From: Hyalella azteca
Taxonomy: Eukaryota; Arthropoda; Malacostraca; Amphipoda; Hyalellidae
Assembly (NCBI RefSeq): GCF_000764305.2
Contig: NW_025934915.1
Location: 1 to 64,000 of the forward strand
Length of the DNA stretch: 64,000 bases
Direction of reading: 5' to 3'
Below the pieces are notes generated by a model. It was not told where the DNA came from and ran no database searches. It saw only the letters and a list, made by a program, of their open reading frames with translations. Both the position numbers and the translations under genes were made by a program. Below, one piece after another: positions 1 to 12,329 of the stretch (position 1 is its first letter; every line of letters starts with the position of its first letter).

Positions 1-299
1 AGCAAACTTCATTTCTTTTATAAATGTTACGCACTTGTTCAGTCGGAACTAATTGATGACAAATGTTGTGTTTTGGTGAGAGCTTTCAAAATAATTGGCT
101 TCTAACCGTGAAAAATTTAACCGATTTGCGGTAGCTATACGAAACACATAACGGTTTGTTTTTGTGTCGGGAACTGGCGATCATTTTCTGGATTAATAGC
201 AACAGCTTTGCCGCAAATGTAAATTTTTTCAATTGAAAAAATGTGATTAAGTCGACGTTTAAACATTAGAAAAATTCAATTTTCACCAGAAAATACGTC

Positions 300-495
300 A
301 ATTAAGCTTATGTTGATTGATTAATAATAATAAATAATTTTGAAAAAAATTTTATGGATTAAAAAAAATTGAAAAATTAATTTTTTTAATATTCGAAAAT
401 AAAGTTAGAAATTCATTGCACATCTGTAACATTGGAAACACTGGATTCTTTAGAAGTGTTGTCTTCAAAAAGTAATTTTTAAACGTATATTATTT
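300..495 (-). repeat. Dispersed AT-rich repeat R1, inverted copy
   Basis: On the minus strand this stretch closely matches the start of the repeat at 18080-18240 and 19680-19810, including the phrases AAAGACAACACTT and CCAGTGTCTCCAATGT. Its edge at about 505 coincides with the point where the family B homeobox exon 2 at 507-559 breaks off, so insertion or recombination at this repeat probably truncated that exon. Confidence 0.6.
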
Positions 496-506
496 AAGAT
501 TAACTA

Positions 507-1712
507 TACTTCTGGACTCAACGAGCGTCCAGTCTTCGCAGCGGCGACTTCCCTTTTGCCTGCAGCAAACAAAAGTGCCCGTTAGTATAGTTTCGATTTT
601 AGTGTGACTGAACGTTCACGTCCTTGCCCTCTATGATGCCCACCTAAGCAGGAACGTCAGTCGCTAACTTAGTGAAGGAATAACTTTACACGATTGACAA
701 CAAAAGGCTATATCTTCCAGTTCACCATTGTGGTTTAAAAAGATTTGTATTTCACATAAATTATGAGGCTTTAAAGAAGGCACATAATATGGTTGCATTC
801 ATAAAGAGATACAGAAGGGAGCGACAACTTTCAACCCAGTCAAGGAGAGGGCTCACTATGAGACTTACAGCCGAATCAGGATCGCAATGTATACTTGCCG
901 CTATGAATGCTGAAGTGATAAATGTACTGATCGGCTGGCATGTCCGAAAAATTTACAGCCAAACGACAGCAACCTCTACACTTCGCTCTGAGACGAAACT
1001 CTTTTTAAAAGGTCGGAAGCACATGTCACGTAGCCGGTGTCACTGAACATTCCGTATCAGTATTAAATATAAGTTTATCCTAACTCTAAAAAAATTGAAA
1101 TAAAAACTAACAAAATGTATTGAACGATTTTCATCGTTCACAATTGCTTCCTCTCAAACACGAAATTTTGCTATCAGTTATTATTTTACTAGTCTCTTGA
1201 TAACTGATAAAATAATCGCAACTTTACTTTATTTTGAAAATATTTCGGAAAACACAGAGCAAGATCTTGCTGCTTCTTCTCAGAAACAAACAAATTTGTT
1301 CAAGTTGATCAGAACAATGGGATAAAATTCATGAGGTAAATAAAAGCTAAGAATATTGAGACTACTGCAGATTGAAACTATGAATTTTTGTATAAATATC
1401 TTGAAGAAATAAATGATGATTTTACTATTTTTAAATCACCGTATGTAGTAACAAAATACATTATGATTGAAAAAGTCAAATTTTTTCATATGCGAAATGA
1501 ATTCGTGAAAATTTCACCATTTCGTTTGCATCAGAGAAAAATGTTACCAACACAGATGAACTTGTCACAGTTGAGATTGGCCGTCAAATTATTTGCCTCG
1601 GCCATGAAGCGCAAACTCCACTCACCTGTCTGAGGTGCCTGGGCGGCGTTCTGGAGGTGCGAATCCATTTTGCTGATTTAGGCTTCTTTTAGCGAGACGC
1701 AAGGGCAGCAAA
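507..1712 (-). pseudogene. Family B TALE homeobox pseudogene B1 (exon 1 plus stump of exon 2)
   Basis: Minus-strand relic of the family B homeobox gene. Exon 1 (1712-1626) has a TGCACAG acceptor, an ATG at 1668 and a GTGAGT donor, and encodes MDSHLQNAAQAPQT, identical to exon 1 of the intact gene at 46876-46962. Exon 2 begins after CTGCAG at 559 and reads into the arm before the homeodomain (KTGRSLSPE) but stops at about 507, where dispersed repeat sequence takes over. All homeodomain helices are missing and no promoter module is seen upstream. The intron at 560-1625 is colinear with the intron at 46963-47563, so this is a duplicated segment in inverted orientation. It cannot make a DNA-binding protein. 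Confidence 0.8.
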
Positions 1713-1739
1713 CTGTGCAGGGAAATGAAAATATGTCAC

Positions 1740-2900
1740 GTAAATTTACTATTGGACGATTTTTTGACGATATTATAAAAATTATTATGTGACGCCCTAC
1801 AAAATGAGCCCAACAAACGGAAAGACAAATTTTCCAATTTTTTTTACCCAGAAGCTCCTCTTAATTAATTAAATTAAAAGTCGTAGAAATAGTAGTCCAT
1901 TCTTCGTCCATCTGTCATTCGAGATCATAACTTTTCTGTAATCATAAGTTCATATTTTGTAAAAGTAGTCAAGAATAATTTCTATCTATACGAAAATTAT
2001 TCTCCGAGCTGGTATGTGCGAGTGGTCTAGCGTCTTTTTTCACAATTGTAGAATACAATTGTGGCTGGAATAAAACATCATTGTATATACTATATTGCGA
2101 GTTCTAGCGGAATTTACTCAGAAATGCTTCAGTTCAAGTGAACCTGGGGAAGCTCATGGAGATGACATGGTCGCTGCTCTGCGAGATTTCAGTAGAAATC
2201 AGATTGCCGCGCATTGACACATCGTGCATGGCTCGCTTCTTGTCTACAGCTGATCTGGGAGAAGTGTTGACCTTTTCTCTACACTAATTGCTGTCACATA
2301 CATTTGCTGCTTAGTGTGGAAAAAAGGTATAGCAATTTCAATAAATTTAGTTGTGTTTAATGCTAAACGGGCGACAGCACAGTAAACTATGCGTAGCGCT
2401 AAATAATTTTTTGCTTGCCTCTACGACATTACGCTCTGAGTTTCAGATGGAAGTGTTGTCGCGATCTAAAAAAATCGTGTTAGGAGTCACAGTCAAACAT
2501 GCTATTATAAAAAATAAAGTTGTCTATTTTTATCAATTTTTATTTGAGATACATTGATCAGAATTGTGCCCTATCTATGTTCAGATTATTTTGCATTTAC
2601 AATTATGTAGCTGAAGTACAGCATTATATTCTTTACTGTTCTTACTGTAGTTATTGCAAATCCATGCATTATCCTGCTTAAATTCACACCCTAATCATTC
2701 AGATATTTTGTAAAAATATCATGCAGTGGATGCAAGGAATCGCAGTGATTTAACAAATCAGGATACCTACTGGGGATGCGTTGAAGTTGAAATTGATGTA
2801 GAGAGAAAATTCCGGATGAATTTGTTTAGTTCTGACGTCAAATGTTTCATAATTCACATTTGCCACGACCAAACTAATCAATAATTGTATGAATATTACA
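1740..2900. other. Intergenic sequence, duplicated elsewhere, no gene seen
   Basis: No convincing coding exon. Roughly 1800-2060 resembles 43600-43880 in the same orientation, and 2350-2700 resembles 44150-44710 in inverted orientation. The second match gives an empty reference site for the SINE at 44231. The open frame at 2351-2557 has no splice context or recognisable motif. Confidence 0.5.
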
Positions 2901-3076
2901 CAAGATAATCTCTTGAGCGCCATTAGGTATCACACTGGCGCAGTCAATCTTCTAATTAGAAAAATATGTCACGTGGGTATGATACACCTGGAATTAGATT
3001 TAGTTTCCATTAAAAAAGCTCTCGAACGATTAAAAGAAACTAATGTTTTCTTTTGAACCCGGCTGAAAGATATTTT

Positions 3077-3368
3077 AGACTCGACAATAGGGCAATTTGT
3101 TATAATTCTTTTTAATGTATTCACAGCCAGAATAGTGGCGTGGTTAGTGAACGTGTAAACGTTAACCAACAATTGAAAAGCAAAGTAATGCTATAAAAAT
3201 TCAGCATATCTTCACTGAAAGCGTTTCAGAGACGAGCCCTAACATCAGTTCAGTTTTAAAAAGTTAAAGAATGGGAAAACTTGGTAAATTTCCTTGTCAT
3301 TCTTTTTGCTTTTAAATAATTATTTATCTTTTTACAATTTTTTAGCAAATTGCCCTATTGTCGAGTCT
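3077..3368. repeat. Inverted repeat pair, 22-bp arms
   Basis: GACTCGACAATAGGGCAATT near 3077 returns as its reverse complement near 3348, about 250 bp apart. The arms are near perfect over about 22 bp and then decay. It may be a small non-autonomous DNA transposon, but no target duplication could be set with confidence. Confidence 0.4.
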
Positions 3369-3552
3369 ATAAAACAAGCACGCAAGAAGGTTTCAGAATA
3401 TTTGCTAAATTTGCTCACAGCGAGTTATGATCACCACAATTCTTCCTGACACCGATGTAATAATCATTCTCTTCTCTAAATGAACTGAAGGTATAATAGA
3501 AGGTCTCCAGTATCTCGCATTTTAAATTCAATCTCGCCTCCCAGTATCTCAC

Positions 3553-3664
3553 CTGACCAATCTATAGCCTTGCCGCCGTCTCTTCGTTGTCCTCGTCTTG
3601 CCCTCTGAGGCGTTGCAGGTATGCCCTCAGGTGCTGACTGCAAGCTCATCTGATAGTACTCCAT
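3553..3664 (-). CDS. Possible first coding exon, unknown protein
   Basis: An ATG at 3664 in a strong initiation context (ATTACCATGG) opens 37 codons ending at a consensus donor (TTGGTCAG|GTGAGATA). The peptide begins MEYYQMSLQSAPEGIPATPQ and then becomes rich in arginine and glycine. It was not matched to any family, and no downstream exon was found on this strand. It could be chance. Start and donor context are the only support. Confidence 0.25.
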
Positions 3665-3739
3665 GGTAATTAAATTTTACAACAACACTCACCCTAATGC
3701 TGTACATACCTTACAGCGATTCAATCTGAGCAACATTAT

Positions 3740-5100
3740 CAATATAGCGTAATTTTCAAGGCGCGTCTAACGCAATAAACCGTATGCATGTGCGTGCTTT
3801 TGTTTTGACGTGAGGCAGTTTCTGATTTGTATAAAATGACAATTTAATGATAATTCTTTTAAAAAACGTCTAAGAGAAATTTTATTCATAGATTGCGTTA
3901 ACCTGAACAACAATAAGCAAGATGGTACCCTCAATAAAAGTATCTGGGGAAAGCTAAGGATGCAGTATGGATCAAATTTTTTTAGCATTTACTTTTTGTT
4001 CAATCAATTTTACTTATTTGTCTCTCTTCAACAATTCAAATTTCCAAAATACGCCATCTTAAAAATCTATCTCTTCCTATGACTTTCGAAGTACAACTTT
4101 GAGTGACATATCATTCGATTTGTAAAGAGAATATCTAGTGACTGTACAAGCCTTTTTTCTGATTTTTCTATTGTTTGCATTATATATAGTAAAAACATAG
4201 GGAAATGTTGGGAAAGGGGTGGGGAAGATGGAAAAAGTCCTCTAGAAAAATTTTAAAATGTGCTTCTATAAATAGAGTCGCTAGATATTTACATTATAAA
4301 TCGAATGATAAGTTTCTCGTTCTCGACGTAAATAAAAAAAAATACGAAAGATTTATAAGTCCACCTTTTTCCCGTTTCATACGTGTTCCGCGTTTTCTTT
4401 CATTTTTTTCAAAAAATTCACACAAACCATAAGTTCCTGCATTAGTATTTTGCCTTATATGTGTATGAAGTTTAAGAAAGGTCGGTAAGTGAAAACACAA
4501 TTTTTTCCCCAGAAGGTCCCTTTAAGGAGTTTATAAGTTTTGTCAATTAAGAACGGTCTGAATGTCCTATTGCCTTCACGTGTTCCTATGTAAGCTCGCT
4601 CTATCAAAAAGGTCCGCCGGAAGAAGCTCCTGGAGGAAAGCTTTTACAAAATTTTCCTGGATTGCGATTTAGTAACTTTGAGCCACACGTGTTGTCCGAC
4701 AGTTAATGCAGAAAAATCTCTATGCTTCCGCCGCTCAAACTCAGTTCATATAAGTTATTTATTGTAGCACAAGAATAACAGGTAAAATGAGTGATTATGA
4801 CTAATTAACGGAAGCAAGGAAGGTTACAGTTTGAACGGTTGAAAACGCTCTACATGAATTTAGCCCTTTAGTGTCAAGGTTACAATGTTACATAAACATT
4901 TATTACGAATAATCTTAAGATACCATAATGATTGTGATCAACTTTACTAAAAGTAACGCCGATGAAGGCTAAATTTTCATTGGTTTTATTTTGTCGTCAT
5001 TTAATTCATCTTTGTTCTTTGATTATTTGGTTGAGTCGCGGTATGTCTGATAATAATTGGCGAATTATATGACTTCGCTGTTCATTTCTTGATAGCTATG
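3740..5100 (+). repeat. Duplicated upstream segment of the homeobox unit
   Basis: This stretch is colinear with 44800-45660 on the same strand and with 42400-43500 in inverted orientation, for example around 4430-4490 against 45030-45090. It is the far upstream flank of the intact family A gene, and its copies flank family B gene B4 and pseudogene A3. That marks it as part of a segmental duplication carrying homeobox genes. No coding exon was seen in it. Confidence 0.6.
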
Positions 5101-5189
5101 TTCTTCTCATTTACCCCAATGACAAATATCATTCATTTAGTTCACGAATAAATTTGCTACAAAATATTCAGCAGGCATTGAATGCCTGG

Positions 5190-5296
5190 AGATCTCAACA
5201 CAAGTAGAATGTCATACTGGCTGCTCTTTGTCTGACGACGCCTATATAAGCCAGTAGGTTGTGGACCAGGCTACAGTCCAAGCTAGCTGCCTTCAG
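5190..5296 (+). promoter_or_regulatory. TATA/initiator promoter and non-coding first exon of family A gene A1
   Basis: A shared promoter module: GATCTCAACACAAG, then TCTTTGTCTGACGACGCC, a TATA box TATATAAG at 5243-5250, an initiator-like CTACAGTC about 30 bp downstream, and a splice donor CCTTCAG|GTGAGCATCG at 5296. The same order recurs before family B genes at 45775-45864 and 61633-61740. It would splice to the acceptor at 6109. The spacing is right for a TATA-directed start at about 5273. Confidence 0.7.
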
Positions 5297-5473
5297 GTGA
5301 GCATCGTTAGGCTTAGCACGCAGACGCGAAGCGCACGTGTTTGGGTGCCCATGTGCGTGGCGTGAAGAGTGCTTGAGATTTGTAGATTTAACGTCTGTAT
5401 AAATTATCATCAAGCAAGGTTTGCCGTGATTTTGCATATCTAGTTAGTATAGTATAGTATCTTCGGTATTAAA

Positions 5474-5515
5474 TAAATAGGCCTGTCGCCGATTCTTGTA
5501 CTTTTCTTGACTAGA
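5474..5515 (-). repeat. SINE 3'-tail fragment
   Basis: Minus strand reads AAGAATCGGCGACAGGCCTA, the 3' module also seen at 11520-11560, 19180-19240, 29695-29755 and in the full SINEs at 44231 and 45908-46508. Only the tail is present. Confidence 0.5.
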
Positions 5516-6109
5516 CTGGCCTTACGGACGGAAGATAAGTTAATAAGTTAATAGGTCGTGAATTGAAAACCGTGTACGTATTCAGTGGAAATTTTTCAAA
5601 AGATATGTGACAGTGAACAGAGCATTCTTCTACTGAAAAAGTTATTAGAACTTTAGTTAGTGAAGTATTATTTCACTAAATTTCTTCATCTTATTCTAAC
5701 TCTTATTGGTGTATAGTTTGACGCCGCTACTTCTAATGATTTATTTGAATGGATAGCATTTCTGATGCTTAGCGACAAAACTTTACCACATACGCTGTTA
5801 GTAACTTTATTTAAGTTTCATTGACTTTGTACGATCGCCAAATACAATTTTTCCTCTGACAATTCATGACACAGATCAGCAAGATTTTTGATCAAGTATT
5901 TCGTGAACTGTAAATAACATCGTAATTAGTTCAATAATATTTGAAAATTTCACGAAAACCGTACCAAATTGTGATTTAAGTAAGTCACCATTAAGTGTTG
6001 CCATTAACAAGAATTTAAAAGCCGACGATGTTACGGATTTAGTGTCATGCAATCTTTAGTCCAGGTCTATAACCACATTCCAGTATATCTCCTATCATAA
6101 ATATTTCAG

Positions 6110-8625
6110 TTAACTGTTTACCAAAAAACTCCCGGCATCCTCGTCCTATTATTATTTACAACACCTGCTGCATCACAATCCGTCAAGAAACGTATGCTAA
6201 TTCCCTATTCTAACCTTCTCAGGTCTCGATCGACTTCTGGAATAAATTTGCAATATCTCCATCGTATTGCTCACTTCTCATCGCAACATTAAACAATGCC
6301 TCATCACAAATATCTGGCCGTCGGCTCGCAGGACTTTGAAGATTTATCTCCTGAAGGCGCGGCCTCAGTTTTATTGAATTTTAGAAGTGGTAAGTTTTTT
6401 ATGGTTTAAGTGGCACATGTATGTTTCAGAATGAATTCGGTGAATACAAAGCAAGTTCAGAATTTAATTTTGGTCGAATAAATGTCCTAATTGCCAGACT
6501 CTCCGAAATCTTCATTTTTTAAAAATCGCACCGAATAAAATTTTTTGGAGAGATTTAACCAAAGTGTATTCTTTATAGCTGAAACGTCAATATTTTCAGC
6601 ACCCTTTGAAAGTCCAGCACGCATAGAAACCTTTTCTTAGTCAATATCAGTTTGTTAATTGTTGTCTAAATTGGCCGTGATACAGAAATATTTGTGGCAT
6701 ATCAGCATTCAAGTCTTGTATACAAAAAAAGATTATATTGTTCTATACACTGAAGTTTTCTGATTTTCGCAGCCGCTACACGCAACATTGTCCAGCCAAC
6801 GCAGGCACCCGAGGGCGCCAGCGTCGCCAGAAAAAGAAGGCCAAACCTCCGGCCAGAGGCCAAGGCCGTCCTGACGGCGTGGCTGACGGAGCATCGCCAC
6901 CATCCGTACCCCACGGAGGAGGAGAAAGATGCCCTTGTTTGCGAGGCAGGGGTCACTCTTGCGCAGGTATTGAATTAGGTTGCTCTGTCTTAGGGTACGC
7001 ACACAGTGAAAGCAGGTTGCCAGCGTGCTGGTTACCTGCTCAGGCTGGCGCCTGAAACCATAGAATACAGAAGCCTATTCGTACAGGTTTTCACTGTGAA
7101 CACTTACATTATTATCCTATGTTCATTCTTGTGGCAGGTTGGAGCAGGTTGCCCGCGCGGGCAAACCTGCTTTCACTGTGTGCGTACCCTAACTCTGTAA
7201 ATGATGAAGTTTGACGTCTTAGGATAATAAACGACTCTCGTTCGAATTAAATATACATAGTATTCTCATAAGCAATATAAAAATATATAGTTTCATGTAT
7301 ATAACTTGTATATTCTCGAACTATTTATTAATATGTAGTTAATAGGAAACAATTCAGCATCCTACAATTTTGGTTGTGTCCTGATGAAAAGAGCCGACCT
7401 TTGACACCATATCAAATGTTGGTTCTGTCGCATCGCGTAAAATCGCCCATTCATACCTAAAATGGCTTTATATTTTCAGCTAAATCAGTGGTTTGTCAAC
7501 GCTCGGCGGAGAACATTACCCAAGCTGCAACTAGAAGATGGCTCTCCACCAAGTGACACCACCAGCACAACCACCAGGCAACGTCGAGCGGTCAGTGAAA
7601 ATCATTCACGCGCTCGAACGCATCGTGTCGTGCATAGAAGAGGGCATCTCCTGGAAGGAAGCTCTAGCAATGTGGTCCAACTGCTTCCACCTCCCGAAGA
7701 CACGCGCAACTTATTCCTGCTGGCGGACTTGACCATAGGTAACTTGTAGTGTCGAGAATTTGCAGGGGTTGTGAAACTAAGGAAGACATAGGGTATCCAT
7801 TTTTGAGGGCTTGGTTTAATTTTGTGATACTATCCTCATATTTTTCCTTTATAAATTGATACAGTATGGGTGACTCGTAAATTATGACGCTGCCAGCTGC
7901 ATCTCGTCTATTTAGAGCACAAATGTTACCAGACTCTTTTTCTAGATTACCAAATTATTCTAAATAATTATTTTCCCAGCAGCCGTCAACTGAAGTCTCT
8001 ACGACACGACTATCATAATTTTACATTTATTCTTTCATTATGGCTATTATAGTCAAAAATTACCTCTGATCAAAAACTATTAATGGTCACAAATTAAAAT
8101 GGAACAATCTGGAAGTTTAGAACTAATTTCAGTCATCCAACTTACAAGCATAAAGGTCCCAATATAGATGTCAATAGATCAGAATATTCTGATCCATAAC
8201 ATTTTTTTTCTTAATATGTGATCAATAGTCCCAGACATTCAATGTTCCACCATCATGTTCCAATTTTGAGACCTTAGTCTTATCGTCTACTATTGAAACA
8301 TTTGTCTTAGTTATCAAGTTGATGGATTGCCTTACTTTCACCAGTATCACATTGGTATCAACTGATTAAAGATTTAACTTTAAATCTACCTGCCTGTAAA
8401 TACAATTTGTATTCTGTTAAACGGCACTGATAAAATAGCTGTTAGAATGCCTTGAATTCCCAGTTCATTCTGATGTATTTTGAGTTCGTCCTAATTAGAG
8501 TTTACAGAAGCCTAACGCAGTTCTTGTCACTTGCAGAGCGTTTCCAGGAGTACGCCAGTGACAGCAGTGGAGGCTCCACCGCTGGGACTGGCTCGCCTGC
8601 TTCTTCTGGCACAAGCTCGCCTTGA
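6110..8625 (+). CDS. Intact TALE homeobox gene A1 (TGIF-related), four coding exons
   Basis: A DNA-binding homeodomain transcription factor of the three-residue-loop class by its motifs. Coding exons are 6296-6389, 6773-6966, 7480-7738 and 8537-8625, with GT-AG borders and phases 1, 0, 1 that join without a break into 211 residues. The 5'UTR starts at the acceptor at 6109. The protein starts MPHHKYLAVGSQDF; a basic RKRR run at 51-54 opens the homeodomain; HPYPTEEEK carries the TALE loop; helix 3 is LNQWFVNARRR at 97-107, split by the usual homeobox intron after Q96. The tail has an acidic-hydrophobic PPPEDTR..LFLLADLTI stretch and ends in serine/glycine/threonine-rich sequence (GGSTAGTGSPASSGTSSP). 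Valine replaces the usual TALE isoleucine at position 50. Assignment to TALE is firm; kinship to TGIF is inferred. Confidence 0.88.
6992..7191. mobile_element. 200-bp inverted-repeat MITE in intron of A1
   Basis: The ends read GGGTACGCACACAGTGAAAG and its reverse complement, about 29 bp of near-perfect terminal inverted repeat continuing into GCAGGTTGCC. It lies just after the donor of the homeodomain exon. The matching intron stretch of A5 (63610-63660) lacks it, giving an empty site. Target duplication is ambiguous (TTA/TAA or CT). Confidence 0.75.
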
Positions 8626-9500
8626 GTGAAGAGTGGACGTTCTGGACCACTTTGAACCATCTGGCGTCTCCCGACCACATCGAAATGAACGTCCGTCGGT
8701 AAGACATCTCATCCCCAACGAAATGATCGTATCACAATCGTATCAACCCAATTATATCACAGCACGCAACCATTTAAGGGAAAATACAGCATACCGATTC
8801 TTCTGATCTTGCAACCGAGCGTGCTATCAACCCACCCGCCAACAGCAGCCATAGGTCAATTGCATACAACATCGCAAAGAAAATCGACCAACACAAAGCA
8901 AGTGCTGTCAAGGCAACATCTGTTATTGTGCCCAATTCAAGTGACAGGACGATGTGATGTTCTAGTCAGAGAACAATTGATTGAGATACATGAATCCGTG
9001 TTGCTAATAATTTATTAGAAAGTTAAGATATAGATAATTATATGCAAGCGGCATTTTTTGTTTGTTAATGCACTTCACGTATTATTTTGTTTGTTGATAT
9101 AAATCTATATAATTTCCAGTTTCTCGTGTCATTCACCTCACCTTCGTGATGAGGTAAATTTTATCAGTAAAGTGTTGGTGAAAAACTGAGTAGGACGGAG
9201 AGAACTTGAGAGCATCATCGATTTCATTCTGTGAATTTACGGAGCAGCAGGTACACTACGGCTGATTCAGCTCTACCAGCCGTGGGCTTGCGCAGAAAAC
9301 TCGAATTATTTGCATCGTCTCTTGTTACTTTCCACTGAGTGAAGCAATTAGCGTGAAAATTACAACTGGGTAATATTCGCCGCTACTGATATCGGCTACA
9401 ACATTCCCTGTGTAACAGCTCGTCAAGCTCGTTTATCTCGCTGAAGTTCTTCAGAGTTTGACTGTACAAGGCGAAAAAGACTTGCCTGTCCTCGTTTCGT
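8626..9500 (+). other. 3' flank of A1; no further gene seen
   Basis: Sequence just after the A1 stop (8630-8670, GTGGACGTTCTGGACCACTT) matches the region that holds the start codon of the TGIF pseudogene at 39860, with ATG replaced by CTG. The rest to 9500 is AT-rich and shows no exon I can support. The frame at 8809-9018 has no recognisable feature. Confidence 0.45.
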
Positions 9501-10450
9501 GTCGGTTTTTTGCAGGTTTAATTGTTGAGAGAAGATTTAGCACACTATCAGTTAGCATCTAGAGGCCACACGATGAAGGCCGCGATGCGTATTGGTTTCC
9601 GTAAGGCTCGTGCGCTGACTTCAGATTATACTGGGTTGCTGCTTGATCAACGTGTGGTGTCCGGCAGTAACGGTGAAATTCTGGTTCTGCTTCGTATGCG
9701 AGGAAGAAAGTTCAGGCTTTCTCGAGATTGCACAGTAGATAGCTACTCCAGCTGAGAATTAGAAACGCCCCGCATTAGCTATATTCGTCTATGACTCCGT
9801 AAGTCCTCGTAGCGCAGCATCCTCAAACTTGAAAATTTGGTACAAAAGATTCCTGAACGGCTAGTAATTGAACATGACGGAGGAGAAGGAATAGAAGTGA
9901 GCTGCTTGATCAACAAAAAATAAAGCAATTAAACTATAATAAGTGGGTCCTCCACTTTACACGGAAAATAACGGGGTTTGTAATTACGCACATATTGATT
10001 GGCAGTAGAAGGCCATCAGCTGTTCGCTGAACAGTTCGGGGTTCTTGCACATTCAAAGTTCAGAATCAATGCACTGACATTGCTGAAGCTCCTACAAAGT
10101 AGATCATGACGGAGGGAATTGCGTTTTTCTGACAAGGGATATCCCGATGCACTAATCAACAGGTCCACGCATTCTTATTCGCAAAGTGGGGCTTACGACC
10201 GGACGTATATTGTAAATATCTATTCATTATAGGTTAAGATTCAGTGCTCGACGATTCTTCCTGTCGAGATTGTGATATTTGAGAGCGTCTCGAGTTTTAT
10301 CAATGATATATTCACGAACGAAAATGTGCTGGCAAACTCTTTGAATGACGAGGTAGCGATCAAGTTTTGGCGACGTGAGCGTCTGATACCGTATATAGAT
10401 AGATGCGTTCTTGGCCGTACTTAGCGCCGATAAGTAATAAACCATTTATT
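9480..10450 (+). repeat. Recurring block C, copy 1 (unknown transcription unit or repeat)
   Basis: One of three related blocks; the others are at 35440-36900 (+) and 55850-56970 (-). Shared landmarks are GGTGAAATTCTG followed by TGCTTCGTA-GCGAGGAAGAAAG, ACTCCAGCTG, and a CAGAACAATTCATTGCTATTG-like stretch. Each lies next to the 3' end of a family B copy and points towards it. This copy contains a 77-codon open frame (9522-9755) whose part GEILVLLRMRGRKF is loosely kept in the other copies, which are otherwise broken. Function is unknown; it could be a decayed gene or a retroelement end. Confidence 0.5.
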
Positions 10451-10769
10451 CACCTGAAGAGAAGTATATTGTAGATCTGTATGAGACTTTACACCGAGCA
10501 GTACGCGTAAATTTGTAAGAAAAATCTCGTATTGTTTACATGCACCGCCGTGACATCGCTCGCGAGGGCTATGGTCACCCCGTTGCGGAACGCATTGGAG
10601 CGATGGTCATTGAGCCGCTTCTTCAGTAAGCCTGAAGACTCTTGGCACAATCTCTGCCTTGTGTATTAGAGGTTTTCGTCGAGAAAAAACGTCTCCGCTA
10701 AGATGCGTATAAAAATATTTTCGCAGCTTATACTTACATTAGCGAACGGCAATAACAAATAGTAAGTAT

Positions 10770-11237
10770 TTCAATGTTGGCCCCTGACCAACTGTCCAAT
10801 TTGGGCCTTATTTATCGATCAACTATCCAAGCCGATAAACGAGGCCCAAATGGAGACTCGTGCACCAGCTACCGCCGACGCGCGTTAATTAACCGGCCAT
10901 CCACCTGGAGCAAGGCAACCTTCACAAGAGATTTTGTATCTAAATTGTACATCGGATCTATTTTTTTTATTTCGTCTTGTTTGTTAGATGATTAGGAATA
11001 TTACGACTTTATTTTGATGGTACACTTGCGAATTTGTTAGGATATTCACATTCCTGCATATATAAGTAATCGTAACTTCGATGTAACCCGTGATGAGCCC
11101 CGTCTCCTTCTCAAGATCTTTCTCTTCTTCACTGCTAGGATAACGTTTACACTTCTCTGCAAACCAATTCTTCAAGATCAGTTTAGATTCTGGACTCAAC
11201 ATACGTTTGACTTTCGCTGGGGAGACGTCCTTTTTGC
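10770..11237 (-). pseudogene. Family B TALE homeobox pseudogene B2
   Basis: Minus-strand copy of exons 2 and 3 of family B. Exon 2 starts after TTGCAG at 11237 and keeps the first homeodomain helix (LILKNWFAEKCKRYPSSEEE), but the exon end and donor that read AGGCAG|GTGAG in intact copies are deleted, leaving GLITGY. Exon 3 starts after CTCCAG at 10904 and reads VDGRLINARRR followed at once by TAG. The invariant helix-3 tryptophan is replaced by arginine. A second TGA/TAA cluster lies further on. A stray exon 2 start fragment sits at about 11300-11345, the same arrangement as before exon 2 at 51384. No exon 1 or promoter was found. It is a clear pseudogene. Confidence 0.85.
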
Positions 11238-11519
11238 CTGCAACTAACACAAGCGTCCGCTAGCATCGTTTAAATTATGGTGTGACTGGACCTTCAACGA
11301 ATTTTCAAGTTTTGCAGAGGGCGACTTTCCTTTCGCATGCAAGAATAGAGGTGATGGATAAAAACTTAAATAAAAAAATTTATTTATTGCTACCTGTCCG
11401 CAACGAGATTCGAACATTTTGTACTCGTATCTTGATAGGACCATGAAAACTGATGACATAACATAAAGTAACATAACTTAACATAACATATTGATCTCGG
11501 CGCTGAAGTGCAGGCCTGA

Positions 11520-11562
11520 TGTGGCCTGTCGCCGATTCTTTTCCTTTTCGTGCCTTGTTCAC
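11520..11562 (-). repeat. SINE 3'-tail fragment
   Basis: Minus strand carries AAAAGAATCGGCGACAGGCC, followed by a diverged GCGCCGAGA-type end towards 11490. It is the same module as the other SINE tails in the window. Confidence 0.45.
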
Positions 11563-12141
11563 AGACACATTTTTCCTTGTTACAGGAAAAATGGGAAGAA
11601 ACTTGAGAGTTAATAAGCTTCACAGGAATATCCGCTGATTATGTATCATCCGAACTTCATCGAAATGCATTGATCAAGAGTTCAACGGTCATATTTGAAC
11701 TCTATGAATATGCTATTTAATAATTATATTGGAATTTAGAAAAAAAGTCGCACTTCGATCTCACTTGTCCGCTCCGGACATGTATATCGACTCCAGACAA
11801 CTTTAAGCTCTGCTTGAATACGCAGGAAACTATGCCGCAAATATAAACATTGAAACTTATTTGGCTCCACGTCTTCACGTTCTGCCAACCCTTGTAGGAA
11901 CGACGTCGTTTTCTCCGGCGAGTGACAAGAGTGTTACTAAGAATTATTCAATTAGTGTTCTTGGTAATTTTACAGAATTTTCGCTTCTCAAATTACTTTT
12001 GGAACTGGTCTGGATTTTAGGAGAAATTTATTAACTAGGTGAAAGGATCCGTCTTTTCTGCATTCAGAACGCACGTGTCAAAATTCTCTCCTAAACGGAA
12101 CGGATGAGCATTATCTACATGAATCCGAAGTCACAGACAGA

Positions 12142-12156
12142 CCCCCCCCCCCCCCC
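12142..12156. repeat. Homopolymer C15 tract
   Basis: Fifteen consecutive C residues in the sequence as given. The exact length should be treated as uncertain in short-read data. Confidence 0.9.
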
Positions 12157-12329
12157 GACAGACACATATAAAAACAAACGCCTCTTTCTTCATATTTAGC
12201 ATGCTTCAATTTTGAAAGTGAAAAGTTAAACACAAATGTGTATTTCACAAATAGAACCCCATTTAGTCAACCAATATATATATTTTTTAATTTTAACTGT
12301 TTCAACACTAGAAATTCAAGACGGCTCTG

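Noticed and set aside
789..1046. 85-codon frame
   Set aside because: Lies in the duplicated B1 unit's intron region; no support from B4, where the same place is intron.
6738..7055. Long plus-strand frame over the A1 homeodomain exon
   Set aside because: It is another reading frame of the exon and runs into the intron; the spliced frame encodes the homeodomain.
7538..7732. Alternative frame in A1 exon 3 with a protein-like look (ERIVSCIEEGISWKEA)
   Set aside because: It meets TGA before the donor and is out of phase with the homeodomain and the last exon.
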